The notes: generated from the letters alone by a model not told the origin. A DNA stretch of 64,000 nt from Xanthomonas sp. 10-10 (GCF_040182365.1 NZ_CP144460.1:1116001-1180000); one strand, 5' to 3'. Shown: positions 31,976 through 43,665, counted from the first letter of the stretch. Made by a program: numbers and translations.

Positions 31976-33646
31976 TCAACGGCTTTCCAGTGCCACGTCG
32001 TCTTGCTCGATGTTTTCGGCATTGCGCACATCCGTCGCCGGCATGCTTGGATTCGCCGGCCTGCGCAACGCTGGGGCGATCTGCGCGCGGAAGCGCCTGA
32101 CCACCCACGTCTCATCGAGCAGGGCAAACGCGAAGAAGCCCAGCAAGGTGCCGGCGACCAGTGTGGGCGCATGCGTGAACGTGCCCGGCAACAACAGACT
32201 GAGCCACAGGAAGATGTTGGGCGAGGTCTGCAGCAGGTGAATGTCCGCCGCGATGCCGGCATCGATACGCTTGCCGGTCACGCTCTGGTGTGCGCGTAAG
32301 TACACGGCGCTGCCCACGCGGCAAGCCAGCAGCAGCGTGAACGGCAGCAGCAGCGCTCCCCAGGCCTGCCAACCGCCATGCGTCAACGCGTGGACGAGCG
32401 CGGTTCCTTCGGTGCGTAGCCCGACCAGCAAGGCCATCGGCACCATCGTCAATGCGCCCACCCAGCCCCAGTTGGTCGCGAGCTTGCCAGCCGCGATCGG
32501 GCGCGCCCGCCGCCACCCCTGTGCGGCCAGCGAGGGCAGCGCCAATGCAAGCAGCAGCACCACGAAGAACCGCTCCAACGCATGCGCGCTTCCCAGCAGC
32601 GCGCGGTGATCCACAAACAACGCCAGCAGGAGCAGCGGCAATAGCACCGACAAGACGAGTGTGTAGCGCGCTGCGAAGAAATAATCGCCGCCGCGCGCGA
32701 GCGACAAGGTCGGCACCGACAATGCCGGCGGCACGATCAGCAACAGGCCGATCACGTGGATCCATTCGTTCTGGAACTGTGTGAGCAACAGCATGGCGCA
32801 GAACGCGCGTGCCACGCTGATCACGCACAGCGCAATGTTTTCCGGCCCCTGGGTCAGGCGCAAGGCGCCGGCCTCGATGCGTACCGACAGGAAGAACGCA
32901 TTGACTGCCAGCAATACGACGATGGCCGTGGTGCTGGCAATATGCGGCAAGCGCACGCCCGCGCACGCCAGCGCGAAGCCGCCTAGCGCGGCGATCAGCA
33001 TCCATTGCAGGAGATGGATTTCGGTCTGCTCGCCCAGGTAGTTCATGCGCGAGGAACTGCGCGCCGTCATCTGCCTGAGCTCGTCCCACGACAGCGGCCG
33101 GGAATTGGGCAGCCGGAAGTCGATATAGTCGGCAGGTGGCAGGCCGGAGGCGATCAGCGCAAATACCTCGACGATGTATTTGTGCGCCACCACCAGTACC
33201 TGCTTGCCTTGCCGGTCCAGCGGCGCAAGCACGGTGTCGTAGTAATGCTTGCAGCGGGCGTACATGTCCATCCAGTGTTCGCCATCGGGTGGTGCGCCGT
33301 CGGCATCGTGGAAGCAGGCGTCGTAGAGGCGATGGCCGATCGACTTCTTGATCAGCGTTTTGTTCTTGCCGGCGAAGATGCCGAAATCGCGTTCCACCAA
33401 TGCGGCGCTGGAGATCATCTGCGGTGTTGCGGTGACGCCTTCCAGGATGATGGCTGCGGTTGCCTGCGCCCGTTCGAGCGTGGACACGTGGACCTGATCG
33501 AAGTGCAGCCCGCGTTGGCGGACGTAGTCGGCTGCCTGACGCGCCTGGCGACGGCCCAGCGGAGTGAGCGGCGAATTCTGCGCGCCTGCAAAATAGTTCT
33601 GTTCGTTTGCGAGCGACTCGCCATGACGGACGAAGTACAAAGGCAT
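31976..33646 (-). CDS. Histidine phosphatase domain fused to a polytopic membrane domain
   Basis: Residues 1-205 form a histidine phosphatase (phosphoglycerate-mutase-like) domain: LYFVRHGESLAN with R7-H8, Glu in LVERDFG (about 85) and the second His in VVAHKYIVEVF (H155). Residues 213-511 contain about ten hydrophobic helices; the segment around 309-335 (PTLSLARGGDYFFAARYTL) faintly recalls bile-acid/Na+ symporter-type transporters, which is a guess. The C-terminal 45 residues are hydrophilic. The start at 33646 has GGAG eight bases upstream. The substrate is unknown; a membrane-bound phosphatase or coupled transporter is plausible. Confidence 0.8.
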   Translation of the reverse strand: MPLYFVRHGESLANEQNYFAGAQNSPLTPLGRRQARQAADYVRQRGLHFDQVHVSTLERAQATAAIILEGVTATPQMISSAALVERDFGIFAGKNKTLIKKSIGHRLYDACFHDADGAPPDGEHWMDMYARCKHYYDTVLAPLDRQGKQVLVVAHKYIVEVFALIASGLPPADYIDFRLPNSRPLSWDELRQMTARSSSRMNYLGEQTEIHLLQWMLIAALGGFALACAGVRLPHIASTTAIVVLLAVNAFFLSVRIEAGALRLTQGPENIALCVISVARAFCAMLLLTQFQNEWIHVIGLLLIVPPALSVPTLSLARGGDYFFAARYTLVLSVLLPLLLLALFVDHRALLGSAHALERFFVVLLLALALPSLAAQGWRRARPIAAGKLATNWGWVGALTMVPMALLVGLRTEGTALVHALTHGGWQAWGALLLPFTLLLACRVGSAVYLRAHQSVTGKRIDAGIAADIHLLQTSPNIFLWLSLLLPGTFTHAPTLVAGTLLGFFAFALLDETWVVRRFRAQIAPALRRPANPSMPATDVRNAENIEQDDVALESR

Positions 33647-34262
33647 CGGCTGTGCTCCGGTAATGCACCACTGGTCGGTGAGACCGACAGCGCCGCAACA
33701 CGAGTTGCCGACACGGCGCCTGCGCAGCTGTCAGGCGAGCACCGATGGATGCGGTATGGGCCGCGGATCCGTCGGTGCCTCGCCCCGTCATCCCGCTGGA
33801 CGGTTGCGCGCGACGTTGGGTCGATCATTGCTCAGGCGGCGATGCCATCGGCTCGCGGTCAGCCGGCTGCATGCCAGGAAAATGGACCCGCATGCAGCCG
33901 GTTGCCAGTAGGTCCGGCAAACCGAGCATTTCGTTGCGACGCGCGCGCTGTTTCTGTCGATCGATTCATTCGCGGGCCAAGAATGTATCGATCGCATCCG
34001 GGTGCATCATGTCCGCGCGTGATCGCATGCGCACCGTGTGGTTGCGTCAAGCGCGGCGATTTCGCCGCGCGCACACGCACGACGCCTGCGCACGCTACAT
34101 GCGGCGCAGGCGTTGACTGATGCGGTCAACACGCGTGGCGATCACGCCGGTGTGGTGTTGGCGGCGTGCGTGCGAGATCCGGGCACTGCCTGGTGTGCAG
34201 GTGCGATTTACATTACCTGCTCATGCTGTCAGTGCCGATGGGGTGCATTGCTGCGCTCGGGA
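33647..34262. other. 616-bp gap between the phosphatase/membrane gene and the amylase
   Basis: No gene is supported. Open frames on both strands are short and rich in Arg/Ala. A perfect 8-bp hairpin GCGCGGCG-ATTT-CGCCGCGC (34051-34070) is the only clear structure; it lies beyond the amylase stop on that gene's strand and might contribute to termination, though no T-run follows. Confidence 0.45.
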
Positions 34263-35690
34263 TCAGCGCCGCCACATCCGCGTGCCACGTGCCGGCAGGG
34301 TGAACGTGTAAGAGCCGCTGGTGATGCGCACCACGTTGCCCGAGCCCAGCGCGTCCACGTAGTCTGCGTTCCAGTACAGCACACTGTTGTTCATTCCCAC
34401 GGTGGTGGTGACCGGGTTGCCGCATTTGTTTATGCCCACGATGCCCAGGCTGCCGCGACGGAACAGGATGTGGCAGGAACTGGACGACAGCACCTGCATG
34501 TCGGTGCCCTGCACGCCGTTGTGGAAGCCGATCATGCGGCGCAGGTCGTCGCGCTGGTAGGCGTTGACCCAGCGGTTGTCGCCGCTCTCGTTATTGTCGG
34601 TATAGACCATCGGCATGCCGCCGTTTCGACCGATCAGATAGGCATAGGCCAGGGTTTCGTCGACCGGGTCGAGAATGGCGTAGCGGAAGCCGGCGTTGTT
34701 GGGGATGTCGTGCGTGATGGCGAAGGTCACCGCGCGATTGCCTGGCAACGCCTGCCCGGTACTGGCCGGGTCCACCAGCTGCTGCATGCTGGCACCCACG
34801 GCAAAGGCGTTGCGCACTGCGTTGAACAACGGAAAATCGTATGCAGCATGCGGCGTGGATTGCAGATACGGCGCAAGGAACTGGTCGTAATCGCCATTGC
34901 CGGTGCCGCCGCCGGTGATCACTTCGCCGAACACATAGACACCGGAGCGGATGCCGGCATCGAAGACGCGGTTCAGATGATCGAAGGTCATGTGCTTGGC
35001 CGCATCCACGCGGAAGCCGGTCACGCCCAGGCCCTTGAGCGCCTGCAGATAGGCGCGCTGCTGTTGCACCACCCAGTCGTTACCGACCAGATCCGGCAAG
35101 CCCGGGTCGCTGCCGCCGCCGCAGATACGATAATTGCGCACCTGGAAGGCATCGTTGTAGTTGGTGATGCACTGCGCCGGGCCGAAGTCGCTGGCGCTCA
35201 GGAAGTTCGACTGCAAGGTGCCGAACAGGCGCAGCGAATCGTAACGTCCCGGGTTGGCTGCGTACTGCGACAACACCGCACTGCCTGGGTAGTTGAGGTC
35301 CGGGCGGGTCGCCGCTTCGTTGGCCATGTGGTTGAGCACCACGTCGGCATAGGTTTCCACGCCGTTGTTGGCCAGTGCCTTTACCATGCGCGAGAACGCG
35401 GCCGTGTCGCCAAGCGGGCCGTCGATCACGCGCAAATCTTGCGGTTGATAGCGTGCCCACCACGCGCTGCCTTGCGAACGAGTGGCCGGCGCCACCAGAA
35501 TCTTGCGATAGCCGGCATCGGCGATCTGCTTGGCGCGTGCTTCCACGGTGGCATAGGGCCAGTTGAAGGCATGCAGGATGACATCGGCCTGCACGTTGGC
35601 GGTGGTCAGCAGCAAGACCGCCGCCGTCAGCAGCAGGCGGCCGCATCGCTGCGTAAGCGAGGGTGGAGCATGAGCAGGCGTGCTATGCAT
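34263..35690 (-). CDS. Secreted GH13 alpha-amylase
   Basis: A 475-residue secreted enzyme that hydrolyses internal alpha-1,4 bonds of starch. After a basic N-terminus and hydrophobic stretch (LLLTAAVLLLTTANVQA) the mature protein starts DVILHAFNW. GH13 motifs are in order: DVVLNHM (region I), GFRVDAAKHM with the nucleophile Asp (II), VYVFGEVITGG with the acid/base Glu (III) and AITHDIPNN with the third Asp (IV). The C-terminal beta domain ends in TLPARGTRMWRR. I start at MHSTPAHAPP; the frame continues 31 codons upstream without signal-peptide logic. It is consistent with starch use in plant tissue. Confidence 0.93.
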   Translation of the reverse strand: MHSTPAHAPPSLTQRCGRLLLTAAVLLLTTANVQADVILHAFNWPYATVEARAKQIADAGYRKILVAPATRSQGSAWWARYQPQDLRVIDGPLGDTAAFSRMVKALANNGVETYADVVLNHMANEAATRPDLNYPGSAVLSQYAANPGRYDSLRLFGTLQSNFLSASDFGPAQCITNYNDAFQVRNYRICGGGSDPGLPDLVGNDWVVQQQRAYLQALKGLGVTGFRVDAAKHMTFDHLNRVFDAGIRSGVYVFGEVITGGGTGNGDYDQFLAPYLQSTPHAAYDFPLFNAVRNAFAVGASMQQLVDPASTGQALPGNRAVTFAITHDIPNNAGFRYAILDPVDETLAYAYLIGRNGGMPMVYTDNNESGDNRWVNAYQRDDLRRMIGFHNGVQGTDMQVLSSSSCHILFRRGSLGIVGINKCGNPVTTTVGMNNSVLYWNADYVDALGSGNVVRITSGSYTFTLPARGTRMWRR

Positions 35691-36208
35691 CGGATGATTC
35701 TCCAGTCGGTAAGCGCGAGCATCCGCGCAGTCCGCGATGCCCGCATCAAGGCCTCCGGCCCCTGTTCCGGAAAGCGCGCGCACGGCGTGCAGCGCGTGGC
35801 GATGCTAAGCGCGCATCGCGCCGCAACATCGGTGTTGTGCATACGTATTCAATGCGCCGGACCGCCAAACTGCGTGCGGGGTTCGACGGCAACAGCGCGA
35901 TGGGTCGCACAACTTGCGCCGCATCCGCTGCGGCTGGAGCGCAGGGCATCGGGCTGGCGCGTTTGGGCGGCTAACGCGCGTGGTCAGCGACGTATTGCCA
36001 TCGACGAGGGCCGTGGCAGGACTGGAATGCGACAGGCAGCGCCCTGTCGATGTTCGCCATGCAACGAGCGCGCGCTCGACCTTGCTACGCGTTTTGAAGC
36101 TGCCTTGAGCGGTCTATGCACCAGCCTCAAGGAGAAACGTCGCAGGCAACAGCGGCTGCCACGCACTGCGCCGGTGCAGCCTACGCCGCACCGGCTGGCC
36201 GCCAGCGC
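35691..36208. other. 518-bp gap upstream of the amylase
   Basis: It should hold the amylase promoter at its left end. I find no credible gene and no strong palindrome matching a catabolite-activator-type site by eye. Confidence 0.4.
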
Positions 36209-36850
36209 TCAGCGATACGCGTGGCGGAGCTCATCGCGGGTATGCAATTCCTGCAGCTTGGTCAGCGGTAGGTCGATGTGCTCGTCGGTGTAGTACGCCG
36301 GCTGCTTGGCGGCGCTGCCGCCGGCATCGCGCTCGGCGCCTTTCCACTTGCTGAAGCCCTTTTGCGGCAGCGCCAAGCTGATGGTGTCGCCATTGACGCT
36401 GTGTACCCGCACCACACCGTAGGCATGCCCATCGTAGGCGCCGGGCGCTAACGTCTGCAGGTCCACGGTGTACAGGTCTCCTGCCGCAGGCTGCGCCAGC
36501 AGCGCGTTGTCCTGCTTGGATGCCTGCGATGCGCTATAGGCGCCAAACAGCACCAGCAGCGCAATCAGCCCCAGCAGCACCAGGCCGCCAAACCGGCGGT
36601 AGGCAGGAATCGGCGGCTTGCCCCGGGACGCTTCGAAGGTTTTGGTGTCCAGCGGGGTGCTGTGGTTGCAGCCGTCGCACACGCGCAGATACTGCTTCTT
36701 GGTGACCCAGCTGAAGATGTACCAAAGGTGCGCATAGCGGTAATGCAGGACATTGCGAAAACTGCGCTGTTGCGCGCATTGGTCGCACTGCGCGCCGTCG
36801 GCGGCTCCGAGTGCGATGGCGTCGCCGCCCGATCCCCATATGATCATCAT
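36209..36850 (-). CDS. Zinc-ribbon membrane protein of unknown function
   Basis: A 213-residue protein (or 212, starting at the second Met). The N-terminal part has two CxxC pairs (CDQC and CDGC) about 40 residues apart, suggesting a zinc ribbon. A single membrane helix follows (FGGLVLLGLIALLVLFGAYSA, about residues 95-115), then an extracytoplasmic domain of about 90 residues ending in LPLTKLQELHTRDELRHAYR. No known function. The gene is alone on its strand between the amylase and the divergent DUF2058 gene. Confidence 0.75.
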   Translation of the reverse strand: MMIIWGSGGDAIALGAADGAQCDQCAQQRSFRNVLHYRYAHLWYIFSWVTKKQYLRVCDGCNHSTPLDTKTFEASRGKPPIPAYRRFGGLVLLGLIALLVLFGAYSASQASKQDNALLAQPAAGDLYTVDLQTLAPGAYDGHAYGVVRVHSVNGDTISLALPQKGFSKWKGAERDAGGSAAKQPAYYTDEHIDLPLTKLQELHTRDELRHAYR

Positions 36851-37016
36851 TCGTCCTTGAACTGTATGGAAGTGGCGCATCATAAGCGCTGCGTGGCCGG
36901 TGGCGCACCTGCCCGGGCGCTCCGCGGCGACGGATGCGCGGCGTCCCGGACCGGCGGCAAAGGTGCCTGGCGGCTGTCGCGTTAAACTAGACGCTGGTCC
37001 ACTGCCGATGTCTCCC

Positions 37017-37562
37017 ATGCGTAATCCACTGCAAGAACAGCTGCTCAAGGCTGGCCTGGTCAAAAAAGCCCAGGTGGACAAGATTGCGCGCGAGCAGGTC
37101 AAGCAGCGGCATGCCAAGGGCGGGGCGGTAACGCCTGCCGATGCGGACAAGGTGGATGCGGCGCGGCTGCAGGCCGAGCGTGCCGAGCGCGATCGTGCGC
37201 TGGCCGAGGAGCGCAACGCGCAGCTGCGCAAGCAGGAAGTGCTGGCGCAGGTGCGGCAGATCGTGGAGACCAGCAAGGTCAAGCGGGAAGGCGAGATCGA
37301 CTATCGGTTCAACGATGGCAGCGTCATTCGCAGCGTATTGGTCAATTCCATCTTGCGCAGCCAGCTGGCCAGCGGCGCGCTGGTGATCGTGCGGCATGGC
37401 GAGGGATTCGAGCTGATCCCGCGCGCTGCGGCCGAGAAGGTCTACAGCCGCGACGCAGCGACCGTGGTGCTGGATCACGGCCGTAGCACGGCACCGGCCG
37501 CCAGCGATGGCGACGATGACTACTACAGCCAGTTCAAGGTGCCGGACGATCTGATCTGGTGA
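37017..37562 (+). CDS. DUF2058 protein (YaiL-like)
   Basis: A 181-residue protein with a highly charged, helical N-terminal two-thirds (LQEQLLKAGLVKKAQVDKIARE, then many Glu/Arg/Lys) and a C-terminal domain IDYRFNDGSVIRSVLVNSI...GALVIVRHGEGFELIPRAAAEKV that matches DUF2058/YaiL nucleoid-associated-type proteins. The biological role is not established. An ATG three codons upstream (37008) is an equally possible start; neither has a strong ribosome binding site. Confidence 0.82.
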   Translation: MRNPLQEQLLKAGLVKKAQVDKIAREQVKQRHAKGGAVTPADADKVDAARLQAERAERDRALAEERNAQLRKQEVLAQVRQIVETSKVKREGEIDYRFNDGSVIRSVLVNSILRSQLASGALVIVRHGEGFELIPRAAAEKVYSRDAATVVLDHGRSTAPAASDGDDDYYSQFKVPDDLIW

Positions 37563-37725
37563 GGCCGCGACGGGCGCTGTCGCTGCCTGTTGCTCGCTGC
37601 CCGCAGCGGTGCGTCAACAGCAGTGACGCATGCCGTGCAATGCCGCTTGCTCGTCAGCATAGGCCTGCGGGTAACGGCCGCAGACAGAGGTTACCCTTGA
37701 GGGCCTAGCCGCTGCCCGCACTGCC

Positions 37726-38283
37726 ATGTCCATCGTTCTTACTGCGTTTGCCCGCCCCCGTCTGTTTCCACGCGATGGCCGGCGCAATGCCATCCAGGAC
37801 TGCACGCCCGAGCAGTTCATCCAGCATCTCAATGACACCCCGCCGTTGCGCGTGATCGAAGGCTACGCCCCGTTCTGCCAGCTGCATGTACACCGCAACT
37901 GGACCAGCACGCGCTGCCTGACGGTGCCGATCACTGCCGACAACCGGCATCTGCTGCGCTCGGGCTATGAGGCGCGCAACACGCAGGAGCTTCCCGTTCT
38001 GGTGCGCTGGTTCGAAGGCGTCGAGTCGCCGGTTGCGCAGTACATGGTGCCGATCCTGTACAGCCGCGATCAGCTCGCCAAGGAAGGCGCGCCGATCGAT
38101 GCGGACTGGGGCGTGGTGGGCTGCCTGTACACCGCCGAGCCCGACGACATCCCGATGGCACCGATCACGATGTTGCGCAATGCGCTGGGCGTGGAAGAGG
38201 GCGGCTCCGGCGTGCCACTGGACCGCGAGGCCTACCGGCGCAGCGTTGCGTTCTGGGAACGCAATGCGAATTGGCGGCCGTAG
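37726..38283 (+). CDS. DUF3228 family protein
   Basis: A 185-residue soluble protein without signal or membrane segment. The pattern CTPEQFIQHLNDTPPLRVIEGYAPFCQLHVHRNWTS and VGCLYTAEPDDIPMAPITMLRNALGVEEGGSGVPLDREAY fits the uncharacterised DUF3228 family. No catalytic residues can be named. It follows DUF2058 by 160 bp on the same strand, probably as a separate transcript. Confidence 0.8.
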   Translation: MSIVLTAFARPRLFPRDGRRNAIQDCTPEQFIQHLNDTPPLRVIEGYAPFCQLHVHRNWTSTRCLTVPITADNRHLLRSGYEARNTQELPVLVRWFEGVESPVAQYMVPILYSRDQLAKEGAPIDADWGVVGCLYTAEPDDIPMAPITMLRNALGVEEGGSGVPLDREAYRRSVAFWERNANWRP

Positions 38284-38493
38284 CAGGCAGCTAGCCGCAG
38301 CGTATCGTGCGATTCGTTCGCGCGGGCAAGCAGAAGCGCCGCGCGTGAACTCATGCGTGTCGGCGGCGCAGCATCGCTGCGCCACCGCAAGCGCATCCTT
38401 TCGCCTGGCCTGAACGGATTGCACGTGCGGCTGTAGAGCCGAGCTGCGTCTGCGGTTTTCCGAACGCACCGCAGCTCGACATTCCGATGACTG

Positions 38494-39087
38494 TCAGAAC
38501 CGGTACTCGGCATTCACCGATGCCATGTCGGTGCTCAGATCGACATCGAATTTCTTGGCGTTGTAATGGTCGTAGTTGGCGCCGATGCTGAAGTGCTCGC
38601 CCAGGTTGTAGCCCACGCCTGCGCCCGCGTACCACGAGAGCTTGTCCAGGTCGGAGCGGTCCGACACGGTGTCATTGCGCAGGCCCTGGCCCTTCCAGCC
38701 ATACAGCCCGCCACGCATGCTTGCGTACCACTTGTCGCCCAGTGCGAAGCGCTGGCTCACCCCGACCGTCCATCCACGTAGCTGGCTCTCGTCTTCCACG
38801 ACCGCATCACCGCTGAACAGGTTTTTCGCCTGGATATTGCCAAGATCGTTGTAGCCAGCTTCCAGGCCAATCGATAGCCACGGAAACAGCGCGTTCCAGC
38901 GATACCCGGCGGAGACGTTGTAGCCGGTATCGCTGCCATCGTAAGGCCCGCTCTTGAGCGAAGTGCGGCCGACCCCGCCGTTGACGAACCAACCCGCACC
39001 GTCGCCGGATGCGGACTGCGCGAAGACATCGGGTGCAGCCGCCAGTACCAGCGCCGAAAGCGCCAACGTGAGCATGCATTTGTTCAT
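38494..39087 (-). CDS. Outer-membrane beta-barrel protein
   Basis: A 197-residue protein with a signal peptide (MNKCMLTLALSALVLAAAPDVFAQ) and alternating beta-strand pattern: GWFVNGGVGRTSLK, GYNVSAGYRWN, LSIGLEAGYNDLG, WYAGAGVGYNLGEHFSIGANYDHY. It ends in a terminal Phe (SVNAEYRF), the usual signal for outer-membrane insertion. It resembles eight-stranded OmpA/OmpX-type barrels without a peptidoglycan-binding domain. Function unknown; such proteins often serve in adhesion or envelope stability. Confidence 0.85.
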   Translation of the reverse strand: MNKCMLTLALSALVLAAAPDVFAQSASGDGAGWFVNGGVGRTSLKSGPYDGSDTGYNVSAGYRWNALFPWLSIGLEAGYNDLGNIQAKNLFSGDAVVEDESQLRGWTVGVSQRFALGDKWYASMRGGLYGWKGQGLRNDTVSDRSDLDKLSWYAGAGVGYNLGEHFSIGANYDHYNAKKFDVDLSTDMASVNAEYRF

Positions 39088-39316
39088 GACGAGTTCTCTT
39101 GAAAGTGCGAATGCGGCGAGGAATCACCAACGCACGCCATGAGCGGCGCAAGCGTTGCGCGCCATGTTGGTCGGCGGAGTTTGGAAAGTTGTTAGCCGCA
39201 GACGTGTGCAGCACCCGATCTTCCCAAGCGCGGCACTGCACTGCGGTACTCCCTCGACGCAAGACAGCGTTGCAGCCAGCACCATCAAGGCGCGTTCGGT
39301 TCGCCGATCGCATGCA

Positions 39317-39346
39317 AAACGGGCGCCTTGCGGCGCCCGTTTTTTC
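39317..39346. terminator. Strong terminator serving ahcY and possibly both strands
   Basis: GGGCGCC-TTGC-GGCGCCC stem is flanked by AAAAC on the left and GTTTTTTC on the right (about 39321-39345). On the - strand, the ahcY transcript would run into the stem followed by GTTTT; on the + strand six T residues follow. It should act in both directions. Confidence 0.8.
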
Positions 39347-39383
39347 TGCACGTCCTTGCCTGGGCGATGGCTCGCCCGATGGA

Positions 39384-40826
<1,443 letters not shown>

Positions 40827-40860
40827 GCAATAGCTCCGGTAGGCAGATCGATGTCTGCAA

Positions 40861-40970
40861 TGCCGGGCGCCGTTGAACGATGGATGCTTGTCGAGCCTGG
40901 CCGTATTTCTTGCACCTTTTGGTGCAGTTGGCGGATCAGTCCGCCATACCGGTCGCAGCGCCCCTCGACG
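40861..40970 (-). promoter_or_regulatory. S-adenosylhomocysteine (SAH) riboswitch in the ahcY leader
   Basis: On the - strand the leader has the layout of the SAH-sensing aptamer: GUCGAG (40969-40964) pairs with CUCGAC (40895-40890) to form the outer stem; the core CGCUGCGACC follows the first strand; two inner hairpins (GGCGGA/UCCGCC and GCACC/GGUGC) lie between; and GGGCGC (40963-40958) can pair with GCGCCC (40870-40865) as the pseudoknot. In this class, SAH binding raises ahcY expression. The gene context is exactly as expected. Confidence 0.9.
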
Positions 40971-40979
40971 AGAGCGGTG

Positions 40980-40985
40980 ATTATA
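40980..40985 (-). promoter_or_regulatory. -10 box of the ahcY promoter
   Basis: TATAAT on the - strand, about 8-10 bases upstream of the first riboswitch base, so that transcription would begin at the aptamer. No good -35 is seen at the normal distance; TTCATG (41011-41006) is at a spacing of 20. Confidence 0.6.
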
Positions 40986-41109
40986 TCGGCAGCACCCCCC
41001 TCCGGCATGAATTGGCGGGCATGAAGTGGCACGACCCCCAACCAACGGCAGGGGAGTCGCCGACGAGCGGCTGCTAAGGTCCAGGGTTGATCGAGACCGG
41101 GAGCGGACA

Positions 41110-43644
41110 ATGCAGGCGAAACGGAATGCGCAAGGCTGGCGGCAGCACACATGGGCGTTGGTGTGGGCAGGCGCAGGAGCGCTGGGGTTGAGCGCGCCGT
41201 TGCTGGCATCGGCAGCCAGCTCACCAGCGACACCCACCGCCGCGGCAGCAAGTAGCGGGTATCAACTGCCCTCCAAGGCGCTGCAGGCAGTGGTCGACGC
41301 ACCGCGCGCGCCGCTGCTGCACCTCTCGCCCAAACGCGATCTGGCTGCGATGCTGCAGTTGCCGGCATTGCCGGACATCGCCGAGGTGGCCCAGCCCGAG
41401 CTCAAGCTGGCCGGCCTGCGCATCCATCCCAAGACCTTCGCCAGCAGCCGGTTTGCCTTCGCCGGCAAGCTGTGGATGCTGTCGGTAGCCGATGGCAGCG
41501 AGCGGCAGATCGCCGGGCTGCCGACGCCGTTGTCGCTGGCCACGCTGAGCTGGTCGCCGGACCAGCGCTACCTGGCGTTCCGGCGCGAGGACGCGACCAG
41601 CGGTGCCAACGAGCTGTGGCTGGTGGACGTGGCGGCCGGGCAGGCCAGGCGCCTGGTCGCTGGCTTGAATACCAGCGTCGACGACGAGTTGCACTGGTTG
41701 CCCGACGGCAGCGGCCTGCTGTTGCAACAGCAAGTGGCAGGGCAGGGTGCGCCGCCTGCCCGCGACGTGGTGCCGGACGGCCCGGCGACCCAGCAGACCA
41801 GCGCCGCCGCAGGCGTGCGCTCGCTGCCGACCTATCAGGACCTGCTGCGCAACGAGGCCGATGCGCGCGTGTTCGAGTACTACGCCACCGGCCAGCCGGT
41901 CATCGTCAGCGTCACCGGGCAGGTGCGCCCGATCGCCACGCCCGGCATCTATCTCAACCTGTCGGTGTCCCCGGATGGGCGCTACATCCTGAGCGAACGC
42001 AGCGAGCGGCCGTTTTCCTACCTGGTGCCGGTAGACAACTTCCCGCGCCGCATCGAGGTGCTGGACCTGCAGGGCAAGCTGGTGCGCCAGATTGCCCAGT
42101 TGCCATTGGTGGAAGGCTTGCCGACCGGCAATGACGCCGTGCCCACCGGCGTGCGCGACATCGCCTGGCGGCACGATGCGCCGGCCACCCTGGTCTGGGC
42201 CGAGGCGCAGGATGGCGGCGACCCGGCACGCGAGAGCAAGGTGCGCGATGTGGTCCGGATGCAGGCGGCGCCATTCGCGCGTGGGCCGGTGACGCTGGCG
42301 CAGCTGGGCAGCCGGTTCGAGGGCATCCAGTGGGGCCGCGGCGATCTGGCCATCCTCAGCGAGAGCTGGTGGAAGACCCGGCGCACCAAGCAGTGGCGCA
42401 TTGCGCCAGACCAGCCGCAGCGCGCGCCGGAACTGCTGTGGGATCGTTCCTCGCAGGACCGCTATAACGATCCCGGCACGCCGGCGACCATGGCCGATGG
42501 CAAGGGCCGCGCATTGCTGCAGACCGGTGCCGATGGCAACAGCCTGTTCCTGCTTGGCAAGGGTGCTTCGCCGGAAGGCGACCGCCCGTTCGTGGATCGC
42601 TTCGATCTGCAGAGCAAGCGCGCCACGCGGCTGTTCCATTCGCAGGCGCCCACCTATTCCGCGCCGCTGGCATTGCTGGATGCGCAGGGCACGCAGTTGC
42701 TGCTCAGCCGCGAATCGCCTGAAGAACCCGCCAATTATTTCGTGCAGTCGCTGGGCGATGCGGCGCCGGCACCGCGTGCGCTGACGCAGTTCGCGCACCC
42801 GTTGCCGCAGTTGCGCGGCGTGCAGAAGGAGCAGATCCGCTACAAGCGCGCCGATGGCGTGGACCTCACCGCCACGCTGTTGCTGCCGCCGGGGTACGAC
42901 CCCAAACGCGATGGCCCACGCCCGCTGCTGATGTGGGCCTATCCGGGCGAGTTCAAAAGCGCCGACACCGCCAGCCAGGTCACCGACTCGCCGTATCGCT
43001 TCAATGCGATCAGCTACTGGGGGCCGCAGGCATTCCTGGCGATCGGCTATGTGGTGCTCAACAACCCGACCATGCCGATCGTCGGCGAAGGCGATGCCGA
43101 ACCCAACGACACCTATGTGCCGCAGCTGATCGCCGACGCACAGGCGGCGGTGGATGAAGTGGTGCGGCGCGGTGTCACCGACCGCGAGCACATCGCCATC
43201 GGCGGGCATTCGTACGGTGCGTTCATGACGGCCAACCTGCTTGCGCACACGCGGCTGTTCAAGGCCGGCATCGCACGCAGCGGCGCCTACAACCGCACGC
43301 TCACGCCGTTCGGCTTCCAGGCCGAGGAACGCAACTACTGGCAGGCGCAATCGGTGTATCAGGCGATGTCGCCGTTCAACTACGCCGACAAGATCAAGGA
43401 CCCGCTGCTGCTGATCCACGGCCAGGACGACAACAACACCGGCACCTTCCCGATCCAGAGCGAGCGCATGTTCGCCGCGATCAAGGGTCTGGGCGGCACC
43501 GCGAAGCTGGTGATGCTGCCCAACGAATCGCATGCGTATCGCGCGCGGCAATCGATCCTGCAGATGCTGGCCGAGAGCGAGCAGTGGTTGAAGAGCAATC
43601 TTGGCGAGCCGGTGAAGGAGACCGGTGCGACACGCGCGCGTTGA
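41110..43644 (+). CDS. Secreted S9 family (prolyl oligopeptidase-type) peptidase
   Basis: An 844-residue protein with a signal peptide (about residues 1-36, [22 protein letters not shown]), a beta-propeller-like region with repeated [17 protein letters not shown] and similar blades, and a C-terminal alpha/beta-hydrolase domain. The catalytic triad is visible: Ser in GGHSYGAFM, Asp in HGQDDNNTG and His in [11 protein letters not shown]. It is a periplasmic or secreted serine peptidase, similar to glutamyl/prolyl endopeptidases of the S9C/S9D groups. The start at 41110 gives a normal signal sequence. Confidence 0.9.
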   Translation: MQAKRNAQGWRQHTWALVWAGAGALGLSAPLLASAASSPATPTAAAASSGYQLPSKALQAVVDAPRAPLLHLSPKRDLAAMLQLPALPDIAEVAQPELKLAGLRIHPKTFASSRFAFAGKLWMLSVADGSERQIAGLPTPLSLATLSWSPDQRYLAFRREDATSGANELWLVDVAAGQARRLVAGLNTSVDDELHWLPDGSGLLLQQQVAGQGAPPARDVVPDGPATQQTSAAAGVRSLPTYQDLLRNEADARVFEYYATGQPVIVSVTGQVRPIATPGIYLNLSVSPDGRYILSERSERPFSYLVPVDNFPRRIEVLDLQGKLVRQIAQLPLVEGLPTGNDAVPTGVRDIAWRHDAPATLVWAEAQDGGDPARESKVRDVVRMQAAPFARGPVTLAQLGSRFEGIQWGRGDLAILSESWWKTRRTKQWRIAPDQPQRAPELLWDRSSQDRYNDPGTPATMADGKGRALLQTGADGNSLFLLGKGASPEGDRPFVDRFDLQSKRATRLFHSQAPTYSAPLALLDAQGTQLLLSRESPEEPANYFVQSLGDAAPAPRALTQFAHPLPQLRGVQKEQIRYKRADGVDLTATLLLPPGYDPKRDGPRPLLMWAYPGEFKSADTASQVTDSPYRFNAISYWGPQAFLAIGYVVLNNPTMPIVGEGDAEPNDTYVPQLIADAQAAVDEVVRRGVTDREHIAIGGHSYGAFMTANLLAHTRLFKAGIARSGAYNRTLTPFGFQAEERNYWQAQSVYQAMSPFNYADKIKDPLLLIHGQDDNNTGTFPIQSERMFAAIKGLGGTAKLVMLPNESHAYRARQSILQMLAESEQWLKSNLGEPVKETGATRAR

Positions 43645-43665
43645 TCGATGGTGCGCTGGCACCGG

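Noticed and set aside
33647..34262. Search for a decayed gene or tRNA in the 616-bp gap before the amylase
   Set aside because: No cloverleaf, no homologous fragment and no frame with protein-like composition was seen.
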